15,926 bases of DNA from Candidatus Dojkabacteria bacterium UBA5232 (GCA_002409215.1 DHUO01000022.1:1-15926); one strand, 5' to 3'. Shown: positions 1 through 8,137, numbered from the stretch's first letter. Numbers and translations: made by a program. Notes: a model not told the origin generated them from the letters alone.

Positions 1-33
1 GATTCTTCGCTTCACTTCGTTACGCTCAGAATC
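1..33. repeat. Short inverted repeat at the window edge
   Basis: GATTCT (1-6) is mirrored by AGAATC (28-33), enclosing pentamer-like units on the - strand (CGAAG, TGAAG, CGAAG). This resembles the small palindromic intergenic repeats common in Bacteroidota genomes. The window starts here, so the element may extend leftward. The family is not identified. Confidence 0.35.
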
Positions 34-98
34 CGTTGAATTTTATTGGACAATAGTGATTAAATAGATAAAATATTCAATAGGAGGAAGTACAGCAA

Positions 99-155
99 AT
101 GAAAACTAAATTGTTGTCAGGTAATAAAAAAGAATATTCGCTAAATAACAAATGA
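99..155 (+). CDS. Possible 18-residue ORF with a Shine-Dalgarno-like site (doubtful)
   Basis: The peptide would be MKTKLLSGNKKEYSLNNK and ends at TGA. AGGAGGA at 82-88 lies 10 nt before the ATG, which is notable because Bacteroidota genes rarely rely on Shine-Dalgarno pairing. It is hydrophilic and Lys/Asn-rich, with no motif, signal peptide or membrane segment. It could be the broken start of a longer gene, since it reads like an N-terminus that stops early, or it could be chance. It sits upstream of and on the same strand as the outer-membrane protein gene, which has its own promoter. I do not recognise it. Confidence 0.2.
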   Translation: MKTKLLSGNKKEYSLNNK

Positions 156-209
156 TTATAAAAAATATGTTTTTTTCGGCTTAGTGTTTAAACATTAAAA
201 AAAAAACAT

Positions 210-217
210 TACCTTTG
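210..217 (+). promoter_or_regulatory. Bacteroidota-type -7 promoter element
   Basis: TACCTTTG fits the Bacteroidota sigma consensus TAnnTTTG. It lies 18 nt before the ATG at 236, which would give a leader of roughly a dozen nucleotides. No clear TTTG -33 box is present; an A-rich tract fills the spacer. It probably drives the DUF6089-uppS-bamA-ompH-RRM cluster. Confidence 0.5.
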
Positions 218-235
218 CACCAAAAATTCATTATA

Positions 236-1102
236 ATGAAACGACCATTTTTATTTACATTTTTCTTGGTATGTATAATGGGTATATCACAGGCACAGGT
301 CTCAGAAGTAGGCCTGTGTGGCGGTGTATCGTTTTATATGGGTGATATCAATCCGACGGGTGTATTTAAAGGATCTAAACCGGCCGGAGGTGTGATATAT
401 CGCTATAATATAAATCCACTTTTAGCTTTTAAATCGACGGTATTATTTGGCAGTATTGGTGCCAACGATGCTGAATATGGAAAAACCGATGAAGCCAAAG
501 CTCGAAATTTAAGCTTTGTTTCTCCTATTTCAGAAATATCGGCTCAATTAGAACTCAATTTCATGCGTTTATACAATGAAGCCGGCCGTAATGCCTTTGC
601 CCCTTATTTGTTTGCCGGCATAGGCATTTTTTCATTTAATCCACAAGCAAAAGCATCCGATGGGAATTGGTACGATTTGCAAATGTTGGGAACCGAAGGC
701 CAAGGCTTAAATCAACCCGGATATGAGAAAGAACCTTACTCCCTTATTGGACTTAGTATCCCTTTTGGTTTGGGAATGCGCTATAACTTTTTAAAATATT
801 ATTCAATAGGCGTAGAATGGGGGATGAGAATGACCTTTACCGACTATATTGATGATGTCAGTACAACTTATGTATCCGATACAGTATTAAGGGTATATCG
901 TCATCCTGTGGTAGCTGAACTGGCCGATCCGGTAGATGAATTTGAAAAACATAAACCGGGAACCGCCCGCGGAAATGCTCAAACGAAAGACTGGTTTTCG
1001 TATGCCGTGGTTACCTTCACCTTTAAATTAAACTATCAAAAAGCGTGTCCTTCGATGGGGAAACCCATTCCTGTGAATAAGAAAAGACGGAAATACAGGT
1101 AA
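236..1102 (+). CDS. Outer-membrane beta-barrel protein, DUF6089-like
   Basis: A protein of 288 residues with a signal peptide at 1-21 (MKRPFLFTFFLVCIMGISQA, cleaved before or after the following Gln). The rest is rich in alternating hydrophobic and aromatic strands, with the EVGLCGGVSFYMGDINPTG start typical of small Bacteroidota porin-like barrels, and a basic tail (KKRRKYR). In many Bacteroidota a DUF6089 protein sits directly before uppS and bamA, as here, with only 15 nt to uppS. I chose the ATG at 236; an upstream TTG would extend the frame, but it overlaps the -7 promoter element and would spoil the signal peptide. The biochemical role is unknown. The family assignment is from memory of context and N-terminal pattern, not a search. 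Confidence 0.75.
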   Translation: MKRPFLFTFFLVCIMGISQAQVSEVGLCGGVSFYMGDINPTGVFKGSKPAGGVIYRYNINPLLAFKSTVLFGSIGANDAEYGKTDEAKARNLSFVSPISEISAQLELNFMRLYNEAGRNAFAPYLFAGIGIFSFNPQAKASDGNWYDLQMLGTEGQGLNQPGYEKEPYSLIGLSIPFGLGMRYNFLKYYSIGVEWGMRMTFTDYIDDVSTTYVSDTVLRVYRHPVVAELADPVDEFEKHKPGTARGNAQTKDWFSYAVVTFTFKLNYQKACPSMGKPIPVNKKRRKYR

Positions 1103-1117
1103 AAAAAAGCGCAATTT

Positions 1118-1864
1118 ATGATTTCCATCAACGATATTAACACTAAAACCATTCCACAACATATTGCAATTATTATGGACGGTAACGGGCGTTGGGCACA
1201 ACGCCAAGGAAAAGATCGTATTTTTGGACATCAAAAAGGAGTGGAAGCTGTTAAACAAACTATTGAAGCTTGTGGAGATATTGGTATTAAGTATTTAACA
1301 ATCTATGCCTTCTCCACCGAAAACTGGAAACGTGATTCTCAAGAAGTCAATGCTTTAATGGAATTGTTTATGTATTTTTATCAAACCGAATCGGATAATC
1401 TGCATAAAAACAATATCTGTGTGAAAGCAATCGGTAATTTAGAGATGCTTAGTGAAGAATGCCGAAACGGCATGCTAACTTTGATAGATAAAACCAAAAA
1501 TAATACGGCTCTTACACTGATTATTGCTCTAAGTTACGGTGCTCGTTGGGAAATTACTCATGCTGCCCGAACATTGGCAAATGATATAAAAAACAATACA
1601 TTAAATATAGAAGATATCAACGAAGATACCTTTGAAAACTATCTACAGACATATGACTTACAAATACCTGACCCCGACTTATTGATTCGCACAAGCAATG
1701 AGTATAGAATCAGTAATTTCTTACTTTGGCAGATTGCATATACCGAATTGTATTTTACCGAAGTTTTATGGCCTGATTTTGATAAGAATGAATTGTTGAA
1801 AGCGATTTATGACTTTCAACAGCGAACACGAAGATATGGTAAAACAAATGAACAATTAACGTAA
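1118..1864 (+). CDS. uppS: Isoprenyl transferase (undecaprenyl diphosphate synthase)
   Basis: Condenses isopentenyl diphosphate units onto farnesyl diphosphate in cis, giving the C55 lipid carrier for peptidoglycan and surface glycans; acts at the cytoplasmic membrane face. The 248-residue length is normal. Visible family signatures are HIAIIMDGNGRWA with catalytic Asp21, the conserved YAFSTENW block (63-70), ALSYGARWEI (137-146) and the C-terminal substrate site RTSNEYRISNFLLWQ (191-205) followed by AYTELYF..VLWPDF. The usual Gly in RTSGE/RTGGE is Asn194 here. The basic Arg191 and Arg197 and the Ser199 expected to hold the IPP diphosphate are kept. The neighbouring bamA and outer-membrane protein genes form the standard Bacteroidota envelope cluster. 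No Shine-Dalgarno site is seen. Confidence 0.95.
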   Translation: MISINDINTKTIPQHIAIIMDGNGRWAQRQGKDRIFGHQKGVEAVKQTIEACGDIGIKYLTIYAFSTENWKRDSQEVNALMELFMYFYQTESDNLHKNNICVKAIGNLEMLSEECRNGMLTLIDKTKNNTALTLIIALSYGARWEITHAARTLANDIKNNTLNIEDINEDTFENYLQTYDLQIPDPDLLIRTSNEYRISNFLLWQIAYTELYFTEVLWPDFDKNELLKAIYDFQQRTRRYGKTNEQLT

Positions 1865-1942
1865 TCTATAAAATAATTACACCACATTCTCGTTAAATAT
1901 AGGTAAATTTAAATTTCACAAATTGATTGAGATAAATATTAT

Positions 1943-4552
1943 ATGCGTATAGCAAAGTTCCTTTTTATCGTTTTAGTTCTAGGTTTTCTGAAAACAAATG
2001 TAATATCACAGGTGAATTTACAACATGATACGTATATATCCTTAAATTATCTGAATCCTAAGGAATATGAAGTAGGAGGTATTACCTTTAGCGGGAATGC
2101 AACATGTGATCCGAGAAGTTTAAATTTTGCTGTGGGCGATGTCATTAAAATTCCGGGGGATAGAATCAGTAAAACCATCGAGAGACTGTCTAAAATGGGT
2201 TTGTATGAAGATAACATACGGATTACTGCTACCAAAATTGAAGGAAATCTGATATTTCTGGATATATATTTGGAAGAAGTTCCTCGCTTGGCTTATTTTG
2301 CCTATAAAGGGGTGCGAAAATCCGATATCGATGAGTTTGATGACAGAATAAATCTTTCACAAGGAAAAGTCGTGAATGAAAATTTAAAATCGGTTGTTAA
2401 GAATATTGTACGCGATTACTATGTTGAAAAAGGTTTTTATTTTGTCGAAGTGGATGTGATTGAAGAAAGAGATAGTCTTAATCGAAATTTGGTTACATTA
2501 TTAATAGATGTAAATAGAGGCAAGAAAACCAAAGTAAGCGATGTGGCTTTTTATGGCGTAGATAATATAGATGTAATGAAATTACGATCATCTATGACCG
2601 AAATAAAATCGAAATTAATGTTTCGACCTTTAAATAAAATAGATACTGCTATTGTGGACTATGTTAAAAATTATGGAGCATATAAAGATAAAGATTTAGC
2701 TGATTTACTCTTGCATTATTTTCAAGATAGAGTGCGTATACGTTTTAAACCTTCTCGTTTTAACGAACAGGATTATGAAACGGATAAACAAAATATAATT
2801 TCGAAATGTAATGAATTAGGCTATAGAGATGCCTACATAGTAAAAGATACTTTTTATCTGAATAATAGTAAAGATATTAACATCGATATTCATTTATATG
2901 AAGGAAAAAAATATTACTTCCGAAATATAAGTTGGGTCGGGAATACCAAATATAGTTCGGATTTATTAAGCAAAATACTCAACATCAAAAAAGGGGATGT
3001 GTATAATTCGGTTTTATTAGAAAGAAACTTAAGTATGAATCCCGAAGGTATGGATGTAAGTACACTCTATTTGGATGATGGGTATTTGTTTTTTAATGCA
3101 GTCCCCATCGAAAAGCTGGTAGAAGGCGATTCGATCGATATTGAAATCCGTATTGTTGAACGCAATCAGGCTACCATTAACAAAGTAAGTGTTTCGGGCA
3201 ATACTCGTACGGGCGATGAAGTCATATTAAGAGAATTAAGCACACTGCCCGGCGATAAGTTTAGTCGTTCGGACGTCATACGTTCCCAACGTCAACTTTT
3301 ACAACTTGGTTATTTTAATCAAGAAAAAATGAATGTAATACCCAAAGCCAATGAAGCCGATGGAAGTGTTGATTTGGAATATATCGTCGAAGAAGCATCT
3401 TCCGATCAATTGGAATTATCCGTAGGATGGGGCAGTAATCAATTTATAGCCAGTATAGGAGTTTCATTTAATAACTTTTCCTTCAGAAAGTTCTTTAAAA
3501 AAGAAGCTTGGACTCCTATACCGAGTGGGGACGGACAAAAATTATCCTTTAAGATTTATGCCAATACGTATTACCGTCAATACGGATTTTCATTTACCGA
3601 ACCATGGTTGGGAGGGAAAAAACCCAATGCTTTAACCCTTTCTTTTTCGCATACAAACTATACCAACGGACAATCTGAAACCAGTACATCTTATCAGCAT
3701 ATTCGTATCACCAGCGCTTCCGTGGGATTAAGTAATCGCTTGAAAATACCTGACGATTATTTTAATATGGCGAATTTTATTGCATATCAGTATTACGATG
3801 TTAGAAACTATCCTTATTTTATTTTTACGGATGGTTATTCCCATGGGTTGAGTTATAATTTTTCATTAAACAGAAATTCATTAGATGCCATTATTTATCC
3901 TCGAAATGGATCGGATTTGTTGTTCTCTTTACAATTAACACCTCCTTATTCTTTGTTTACACAAAAGGATTATACTCAAATGAAATCTCAGGATAAGTAT
4001 AAATGGCTTGAATATCATAAATGGAAATTTAACGTTTCTTATTATTTAAATATAATTGATAACTTAGTATTGAGTGTTAGAGGAAAGTTTGGCTTTTTGG
4101 GTTATTATAATTCTTCTTTAGGTTCAAGTCCATTCGAACGATTTTATTTAGGAGGAAGTGGATTATCTTCTACCTATATTTCCGACGGTCGAGAAATCGT
4201 AGGTATGAGAGGTTATGTGGATGAATCACTCACACCTACCGATGCAACAGGAACCGCAATTGGGGGTACAATTTATCAGAAATTAACCTTTGAGTTACGC
4301 TATCCCATCAGTTTAAATCCATCGGCTACCATTTATTTATTGGCATTTCTTGAAGCCGGAAACAGTTGGTTGAATGTAAAAACCTATAAACCTTTCGATA
4401 TGTATCGATCGGCTGGTTTTGGCGCTCGTATACATTTACCTATGTTTGGAATGTTTGGATTAGATTGGGGCTATGGTTTTGATCAAATACCCGGAAGCCC
4501 AACTTCTTCAGGAAGCCAATTCCATTTTTCTATTAACCAATCCATTGAATAA
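1943..4552 (+). CDS. bamA: Outer-membrane protein assembly factor BamA (Omp85 family)
   Basis: Central subunit of the BAM machine that folds and inserts beta-barrel proteins into the outer membrane. The 869-residue protein has a signal peptide (about 1-22), then five POTRA repeats covering roughly 40-485, of which the last (INKVSVSGNTRTGDEVILRELSTLPGDKFS) is the clearest. POTRA 3 looks enlarged. The C-terminal barrel runs from about 490 to the end. The lid-locking loop 6 motif, usually (V/I)RG(F/Y), is present as MRGY (755-758). The final strand FHFSINQSIE is followed by two residues more than the usual terminal aromatic position. The gene follows uppS after 78 nt and precedes its usual chaperone gene. 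Length and order match Bacteroidota BamA. Confidence 0.95.
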   Translation: MRIAKFLFIVLVLGFLKTNVISQVNLQHDTYISLNYLNPKEYEVGGITFSGNATCDPRSLNFAVGDVIKIPGDRISKTIERLSKMGLYEDNIRITATKIEGNLIFLDIYLEEVPRLAYFAYKGVRKSDIDEFDDRINLSQGKVVNENLKSVVKNIVRDYYVEKGFYFVEVDVIEERDSLNRNLVTLLIDVNRGKKTKVSDVAFYGVDNIDVMKLRSSMTEIKSKLMFRPLNKIDTAIVDYVKNYGAYKDKDLADLLLHYFQDRVRIRFKPSRFNEQDYETDKQNIISKCNELGYRDAYIVKDTFYLNNSKDINIDIHLYEGKKYYFRNISWVGNTKYSSDLLSKILNIKKGDVYNSVLLERNLSMNPEGMDVSTLYLDDGYLFFNAVPIEKLVEGDSIDIEIRIVERNQATINKVSVSGNTRTGDEVILRELSTLPGDKFSRSDVIRSQRQLLQLGYFNQEKMNVIPKANEADGSVDLEYIVEEASSDQLELSVGWGSNQFIASIGVSFNNFSFRKFFKKEAWTPIPSGDGQKLSFKIYANTYYRQYGFSFTEPWLGGKKPNALTLSFSHTNYTNGQSETSTSYQHIRITSASVGLSNRLKIPDDYFNMANFIAYQYYDVRNYPYFIFTDGYSHGLSYNFSLNRNSLDAIIYPRNGSDLLFSLQLTPPYSLFTQKDYTQMKSQDKYKWLEYHKWKFNVSYYLNIIDNLVLSVRGKFGFLGYYNSSLGSSPFERFYLGGSGLSSTYISDGREIVGMRGYVDESLTPTDATGTAIGGTIYQKLTFELRYPISLNPSATIYLLAFLEAGNSWLNVKTYKPFDMYRSAGFGARIHLPMFGMFGLDWGYGFDQIPGSPTSSGSQFHFSINQSIE

Positions 4553-4587
4553 AAAATGTACTAGTATTAACTTAAAATATATTTGAT

Positions 4588-5112
4588 ATGAAAAAATTAG
4601 TTTTAACAGCCACCATTATTGTGTTAACAGTATTTGGAGCCATTGCGCAAAAATATGCCTATATCGATTCTGAATATTTGTTAAATAACATTCCCAGTTA
4701 TTTGGAAGCACAAGCCGAATTAGACAAGTTATCCGTTGAATGGCAAAAAGAAATTGAAGCCAAATTCAAAAAGATTGATGAAATGTATAAAAAGTATCAA
4801 CAAGATGTTGTTGTACTACCGGAAGAAACCAAGCAAAAACGACAACAAGAAATTATTGATGCCGAAAAAGAAGCCAAAGAATTGCAAAAAAAACGTTTTG
4901 GAACGGATGGAGATTTATTTAAGAAAAGAGAAGAATTGGTAAAACCTATTCAAGACAGAGTTTTTACCGCTATTGAAGAATATGCGCGTGAAAAAAATTA
5001 TGCTTTTATTTTTGATAAAGCAGGTGATTTAACCATTGTATATGCAGATGCCAGGTATGATATAAATGATGATATTTTATTGAAACTGGGAATAGTAGTT
5101 GGGGAAAAATAA
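4588..5112 (+). CDS. OmpH/Skp family periplasmic chaperone
   Basis: A 174-residue protein with a signal peptide ending near residue 20 (VFGAIAQ), then KYAYIDSEYLLNNIPSY, the typical first strand and helix of the family. A long Lys/Glu-rich coiled coil (about 40-110) would form the tentacles that hold unfolded outer-membrane proteins. The C-terminal strand region includes YAFIFDKAGDLTIVYADARYDI, a Bacteroidota OmpH signature ending in a DI-like helix. Skp-type chaperones deliver clients to BamA, encoded 35 nt upstream. Many Bacteroidota have two tandem ompH copies followed by murI; only one is present here. Confidence 0.9.
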   Translation: MKKLVLTATIIVLTVFGAIAQKYAYIDSEYLLNNIPSYLEAQAELDKLSVEWQKEIEAKFKKIDEMYKKYQQDVVVLPEETKQKRQQEIIDAEKEAKELQKKRFGTDGDLFKKREELVKPIQDRVFTAIEEYAREKNYAFIFDKAGDLTIVYADARYDINDDILLKLGIVVGEK

Positions 5113-5131
5113 ACTTTAAACTTTTATAATT

Positions 5132-5416
5132 ATGTTAATTTTTGTAGCAAACATTCCTTTTAGATCTCGTAAAAAGGATTTGGAAGAATTATTTAAACAG
5201 TACGGAAGCGTCGAGAAAGCTTATATCATTTATGATAAAGTCCGTAGGAGAAGTAAAGGTTATGGTTTTGTTGAAATGCCAGACGAAGATGAGGCCAGAG
5301 AGGCTATCGAAAAACTAAACGGCTATGAATTAAATGACAAAAAACTTGTTGTTGAGGAATCAAATTCTAAGAAAACTGAAAAACCAATCGAAGAAAAAGA
5401 AGAAAATAACGAATAG
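5132..5416 (+). CDS. Small RRM RNA-binding protein
   Basis: A 94-residue protein consisting of one RNA recognition motif plus a charged tail. RNP2 is IFVANI (3-8) and RNP1 is KGYGFVEM (42-49), with the two aromatic positions of RNP1 (Tyr44, Phe46) kept for base stacking. The region between follows the beta-alpha-beta-beta-alpha-beta order of an RRM. Residues about 78-94 are almost only Lys, Glu and Asn and probably disordered. Single-RRM proteins of this size occur in Bacteroidota and cyanobacteria; their RNA targets are mostly unknown. It starts 19 nt after ompH and is the last gene before two hairpin terminators, so it is likely co-transcribed with the envelope genes. Confidence 0.88.
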   Translation: MLIFVANIPFRSRKKDLEELFKQYGSVEKAYIIYDKVRRRSKGYGFVEMPDEDEAREAIEKLNGYELNDKKLVVEESNSKKTEKPIEEKEENNE

Positions 5417-5483
5417 AGATTTGTTATCTTCTCTTTTTTACAAAATGTAAATTAATGTAGTTTGTTTTTTTAAGGAAAAAATT

Positions 5484-5529
5484 AAGAGTGCTTATAAGAC
5501 ATTAAATACATAAATACTCTTGTTTTTCT
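5484..5529 (+). terminator. Probable terminator of the + strand operon
   Basis: AAGAGTG (5484-5490) pairs with TACTCTT (5515-5521, one G-U), continued after a mismatch by TTAT/ATAA (5492-5495 with 5510-5513), then a T-rich run. It lies 67 nt after the RRM stop. The stem is AT-rich and therefore weak. Confidence 0.45.
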
Positions 5530-5580
5530 TAAGTTTAGCGAAATTTTATGATGTTGTTATAAGTATTGGACAATACCATA

Positions 5581-5615
5581 AAAAAAAGCCACTATCATAT
5601 AGAGTGGCTTTTTTT
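5581..5615. terminator. Bidirectional rho-independent terminator
   Basis: GCCACT (5588-5593) and AGTGGC (5603-5608) form a perfect 6-bp stem around a 9-nt loop, preceded by A7 and followed by T7, so it works on both strands. It lies between the convergent RRM and ExbD operons and would end both transcripts. Confidence 0.85.
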
Positions 5616-5638
5616 ATGATTAAATAAATATATATAAT

Positions 5639-6109
5639 TTACTTAGTAATATCTTTGCGTGTGGCATAATTCACTTTAAATGCACTTGCTTTCCGCAGCT
5701 CTTGTTTCACGTCGGTAACAATTCCCATTTTAACCTTTTCGTCGACTTTGAGCGACCAAGTAATCATGGTACGATCAAGTTCGTTACGACGTTGTTTTTC
5801 GGCTTCAACAAATTCAATGATGTCGGTATATTCGGCAAATTGGTCGTTTAATTGGATACGTGGTTCTGGGCCTAATCTTTTTATGTGATTCTGATTCGGT
5901 CTGCCAATATTAATGCTTGAAACCAATGCTTTCTTTTCTAATTTTTGTACTTCAGTAGCTTTTGGAATTTGAATAACTACAAAAAGTGAGGATTCACGCA
6001 TAGTAGTAATCACCATAAAGAAAAACAAAAACATGAAAATAATATCCGACATGGACCCCATATTTAGTTCGGGGACATCTTTTTTACCTTCTTTTTTAAA
6101 TCTTCCCAT
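5639..6109 (-). CDS. ExbD/TolR-family biopolymer transport protein (second copy)
   Basis: A 156-residue protein with a short basic cytoplasmic N-terminus, one membrane helix (about 18-37) and a periplasmic domain. Asp22 in MGSMSDIIFMFLFFF is the proton-path aspartate expected in ExbD and TolR. ExbD assembles with ExbB pentamers to convert proton motive force into mechanical work on TonB-like partners. It is the last gene of a four-gene - strand cluster, 2 nt after the other ExbD copy, suggesting translational coupling. Two adjacent diverged ExbD genes behind one ExbB are frequent in Bacteroidota. Which TonB or gliding partner is driven cannot be told from this window. Confidence 0.88.
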   Translation of the reverse strand: MGRFKKEGKKDVPELNMGSMSDIIFMFLFFFMVITTMRESSLFVVIQIPKATEVQKLEKKALVSSINIGRPNQNHIKRLGPEPRIQLNDQFAEYTDIIEFVEAEKQRRNELDRTMITWSLKVDEKVKMGIVTDVKQELRKASAFKVNYATRKDITK

Positions 6110-6111
6110 AA

Positions 6112-6690
6112 TTATTTTTTCCCTCCATAATTTGACGGTTCAGCTTCGGAAATACTGATAGGGTAAATTTTTTGTATTCCTTTTTTTTGTGTTTCCGTTA
6201 GTTTATCATATGATTTTCCAAAGCGCTGTTGTGAATATTCTTGGCGTAATTCACTAAATGCCAACGTCAACTGGTTTTGAACGGCCATATACATAGCGTA
6301 GGAGGTACTCCTGTCGTTTTGCAGTGATACCACACCTTTCGAAACCATGGCATTCTCGCCTAAATCATCAATGTATTTAGATTGTTTTTCCGAACGATGC
6401 GGATCTTCAGTAGGATTTGCAATAAAATCTTTAGTGATATTTTTTAATTGACGTACATCCGATAATACTTCACCGTTAACCAATAATTGGTCATGCATAT
6501 TCACTAAAATACGCAATACATTGCGTTGATTCATTTTTGGGACCTCTTGATTTTCCTGTAAAGGAGGAGGCAATCTTCTTTGTATCCCTTGATCCGTATT
6601 AATGGAAGAAGTCAACAGGAAGAATGTCAAAAGCAGAAATGAAATGTCGGCCATTGACCCCGTATTTAATCCCGGTGTTTTCTTTGCCAT
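6112..6690 (-). CDS. ExbD/TolR-family biopolymer transport protein (first copy)
   Basis: A 192-residue protein starting with MAKKTPGLNTGSMADISFLLLTFFLLTSS: a short cytoplasmic segment, then one membrane helix (13-30) carrying the conserved Asp15. The periplasmic part is longer than in classical ExbD (about 140 residues) and has an extra loop around residues 85-135 before a family-like C-terminal strand-helix pair. It is translated just before the second ExbD copy (2-nt gap) and follows a small membrane protein after 5 nt. The two ExbD copies differ greatly in their periplasmic halves, so a heteromeric ExbD pair is plausible, but that is inference. Confidence 0.87.
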   Translation of the reverse strand: MAKKTPGLNTGSMADISFLLLTFFLLTSSINTDQGIQRRLPPPLQENQEVPKMNQRNVLRILVNMHDQLLVNGEVLSDVRQLKNITKDFIANPTEDPHRSEKQSKYIDDLGENAMVSKGVVSLQNDRSTSYAMYMAVQNQLTLAFSELRQEYSQQRFGKSYDKLTETQKKGIQKIYPISISEAEPSNYGGKK

Positions 6691-6695
6691 AATAT

Positions 6696-7118
6696 TTAAT
6701 TTTTAATTTTGACATAAATAATTGAACTTATGAATGCTAATATTACACCAAAAAAAGCTAAATAAGTTACATTCATAGCAGTACCTACCCATTTGTATAC
6801 AGTAGGAGCTACTTCAAGACGTAAAGCAATATCGCTTAATTCCGAAGGTGCTAGAAAATATCCGATAACAATAAGTACTACACAGCAGCCTAATAAAAGA
6901 AGTGTTTTGAACAGTTGCTTTTTATTAGAAAAAATTCCTATCACAGCGAATAAAACAAGTAATATTATTACTATGATAACTAAAAGATATAAAATGTTGA
7001 AACACCAATTTAGTGCAGCTTCTTTCTCGGAAAATAAATAGATGAATGAAGCTGATATTGCAGCTATTGTTATTATTAATACCGAAATATTTGCTATTCT
7101 TTTTATCAATTTATCCAT
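6696..7118 (-). CDS. Small integral membrane protein in the ExbB-ExbD cluster
   Basis: A 140-residue protein with four predicted membrane helices at about 8-28, 38-63, 71-90 and 111-136 and no enzymatic motif. The loop around 92-107 (PSELSDIALRLEVAPTVYKW) is the only sizeable soluble part. A protein of this size and topology between exbB and exbD recurs in Bacteroidota gene clusters, so it may be an accessory subunit of the proton-channel complex. I do not know a function. It lies 44 nt after ExbB and 5 nt before ExbD. Confidence 0.7.
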   Translation of the reverse strand: MDKLIKRIANISVLIITIAAISASFIYLFSEKEAALNWCFNILYLLVIIVIILLVLFAVIGIFSNKKQLFKTLLLLGCCVVLIVIGYFLAPSELSDIALRLEVAPTVYKWVGTAMNVTYLAFFGVILAFISSIIYVKIKN

Positions 7119-7162
7119 CGTTATAATTTTTTAATATGTTAATAAAGGAAAACTTTATTAGT

Positions 7163-7987
7163 TTATTGTTTGTATTTTACAACGATATCCATATAATTGA
7201 TGGTAGCATCTTCCATGGTATTGGTTAAACTATCTATTTTAGAAACTAAATAAGAATAAAATACTTGAAGAAGAAGTGCCACTATCAAACCGAATACAGT
7301 CGTAATAAGAGCCACTTTCATACCACCTGCAACAATGGTAGGAGAAATATCGCCTGCTTTTTCAATATCGTCGAATGCTTGAACCATCCCAACAACCGTT
7401 CCTAAAAAACCTAATGAGGGAGCAACTGAAATGCAAAAGCCTATCCAAGACATATTGGTTTCTAAACGAGCTGTTTGCACGCCACCATAGGAAACAACGG
7501 CTTTTTCGATTTCGTCTAAACTTTGATCATAACGATCCAACCCTTGATAAAACACACTGGCAACAGGACCCCTGGTGTTACGACAAAGTGTTTTAGCGGC
7601 TTCAACATCACCTTTTTTTAAGGTTTCTTCAATTCCATTTAATAGTTTCGTTGTATTTGTTGTGGAAAGATTTAAATAAATAATTCTTTCAATAACTAAT
7701 CCTAAGCCTAAAATTAATGCTAATAAAATAGGAGTCATCCATGGAACACCACCTTCAATAAATTTATCTTTCAAAACCTGATTAAAAGATTTTTCAGCTG
7801 CAGTTTCTTCTTCGACCTCGGCTGCAACTGATTCAGCGGCTACTGCTTCATTTTCTGCATTGGGCTTTACCGCAGCTTCTGTATCTGTTGTATTGGCTTT
7901 GGCTTGTTCTTCTTGTGCATATGCTACATTGGATGATCCAAATGTTATAAAACTTGCGATTGCTAATAAGGCAAATAACTTTTTCAT
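7163..7987 (-). CDS. MotA/TolQ/ExbB proton-channel family protein
   Basis: A 274-residue inner-membrane channel subunit that works with ExbD. A cleavable-looking signal segment (1-24, ending VAYA) is followed by an Ala/Glu-rich acidic linker (25-66) and three membrane helices at about 82-103, 181-205 and 221-248. The family core is clear: ISVAPSLGFLGTVVGMVQAFDDI and GGMKVALITTVFGLIVALLLQVFYSYLVSKID. A polar Thr in helices 2 and 3 (Thr197, Thr229/230) lines the proton path in relatives. First gene of the cluster. No clear TAnnTTTG promoter is seen in the 51 nt between it and the tRNA gene, the region where the two genome-like segments meet. Confidence 0.92.
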   Translation of the reverse strand: MKKLFALLAIASFITFGSSNVAYAQEEQAKANTTDTEAAVKPNAENEAVAAESVAAEVEEETAAEKSFNQVLKDKFIEGGVPWMTPILLALILGLGLVIERIIYLNLSTTNTTKLLNGIEETLKKGDVEAAKTLCRNTRGPVASVFYQGLDRYDQSLDEIEKAVVSYGGVQTARLETNMSWIGFCISVAPSLGFLGTVVGMVQAFDDIEKAGDISPTIVAGGMKVALITTVFGLIVALLLQVFYSYLVSKIDSLTNTMEDATINYMDIVVKYKQ

Positions 7988-8038
7988 ACTAATGCTTTTT
8001 AATTTTATTTTTTACGTCAATTTTTTATTATTTATATC

Positions 8039-8127
8039 TGGCGGAGAGACAGGGATTCGAACCCTGGGTACAGAGACTGTACAACGGTTTTCAAGACCGT
8101 CCCTTTCGACCGCTCAGGCACCTCTCC
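8039..8127 (-). tRNA. tRNA-Ser (anticodon UGA)
   Basis: The - strand starts GGAGAGG at 8127, pairs with TCTCTCC (8043-8049, one G-U at the base), and ends with discriminator G and an encoded CCA (8039-8041). The anticodon arm ACGGTCTTGAAAACCGT holds TGA in a 7-nt loop. A long variable arm (TGTACAG..CTGTACC) marks the serine class. The T loop is GGTTCGAATCCC. A TATAAT promoter lies directly upstream. It stands at the border between the two genome-like segments; I cannot tell which side it belongs to, but its promoter style matches the right-hand side. Confidence 0.95.
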
Positions 8128-8137
8128 CGTGCCGACA

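Noticed and set aside
1..235. Insertion-sequence remnant at the left edge
   Set aside because: Only a 6-bp inverted repeat and a short word repeat are seen; no transposase fragment or target duplication.
1028..1258. Frame on the - strand opposite the DUF6089/uppS junction
   Set aside because: It lies antisense to conserved coding sequence and shows no motif or signal of its own.
4578..4585. TATATTTG before ompH as a Bacteroidota -7 element
   Set aside because: It ends 2 nt before the ATG, so transcription would begin inside the gene; no -33 box; AT-rich chance match.
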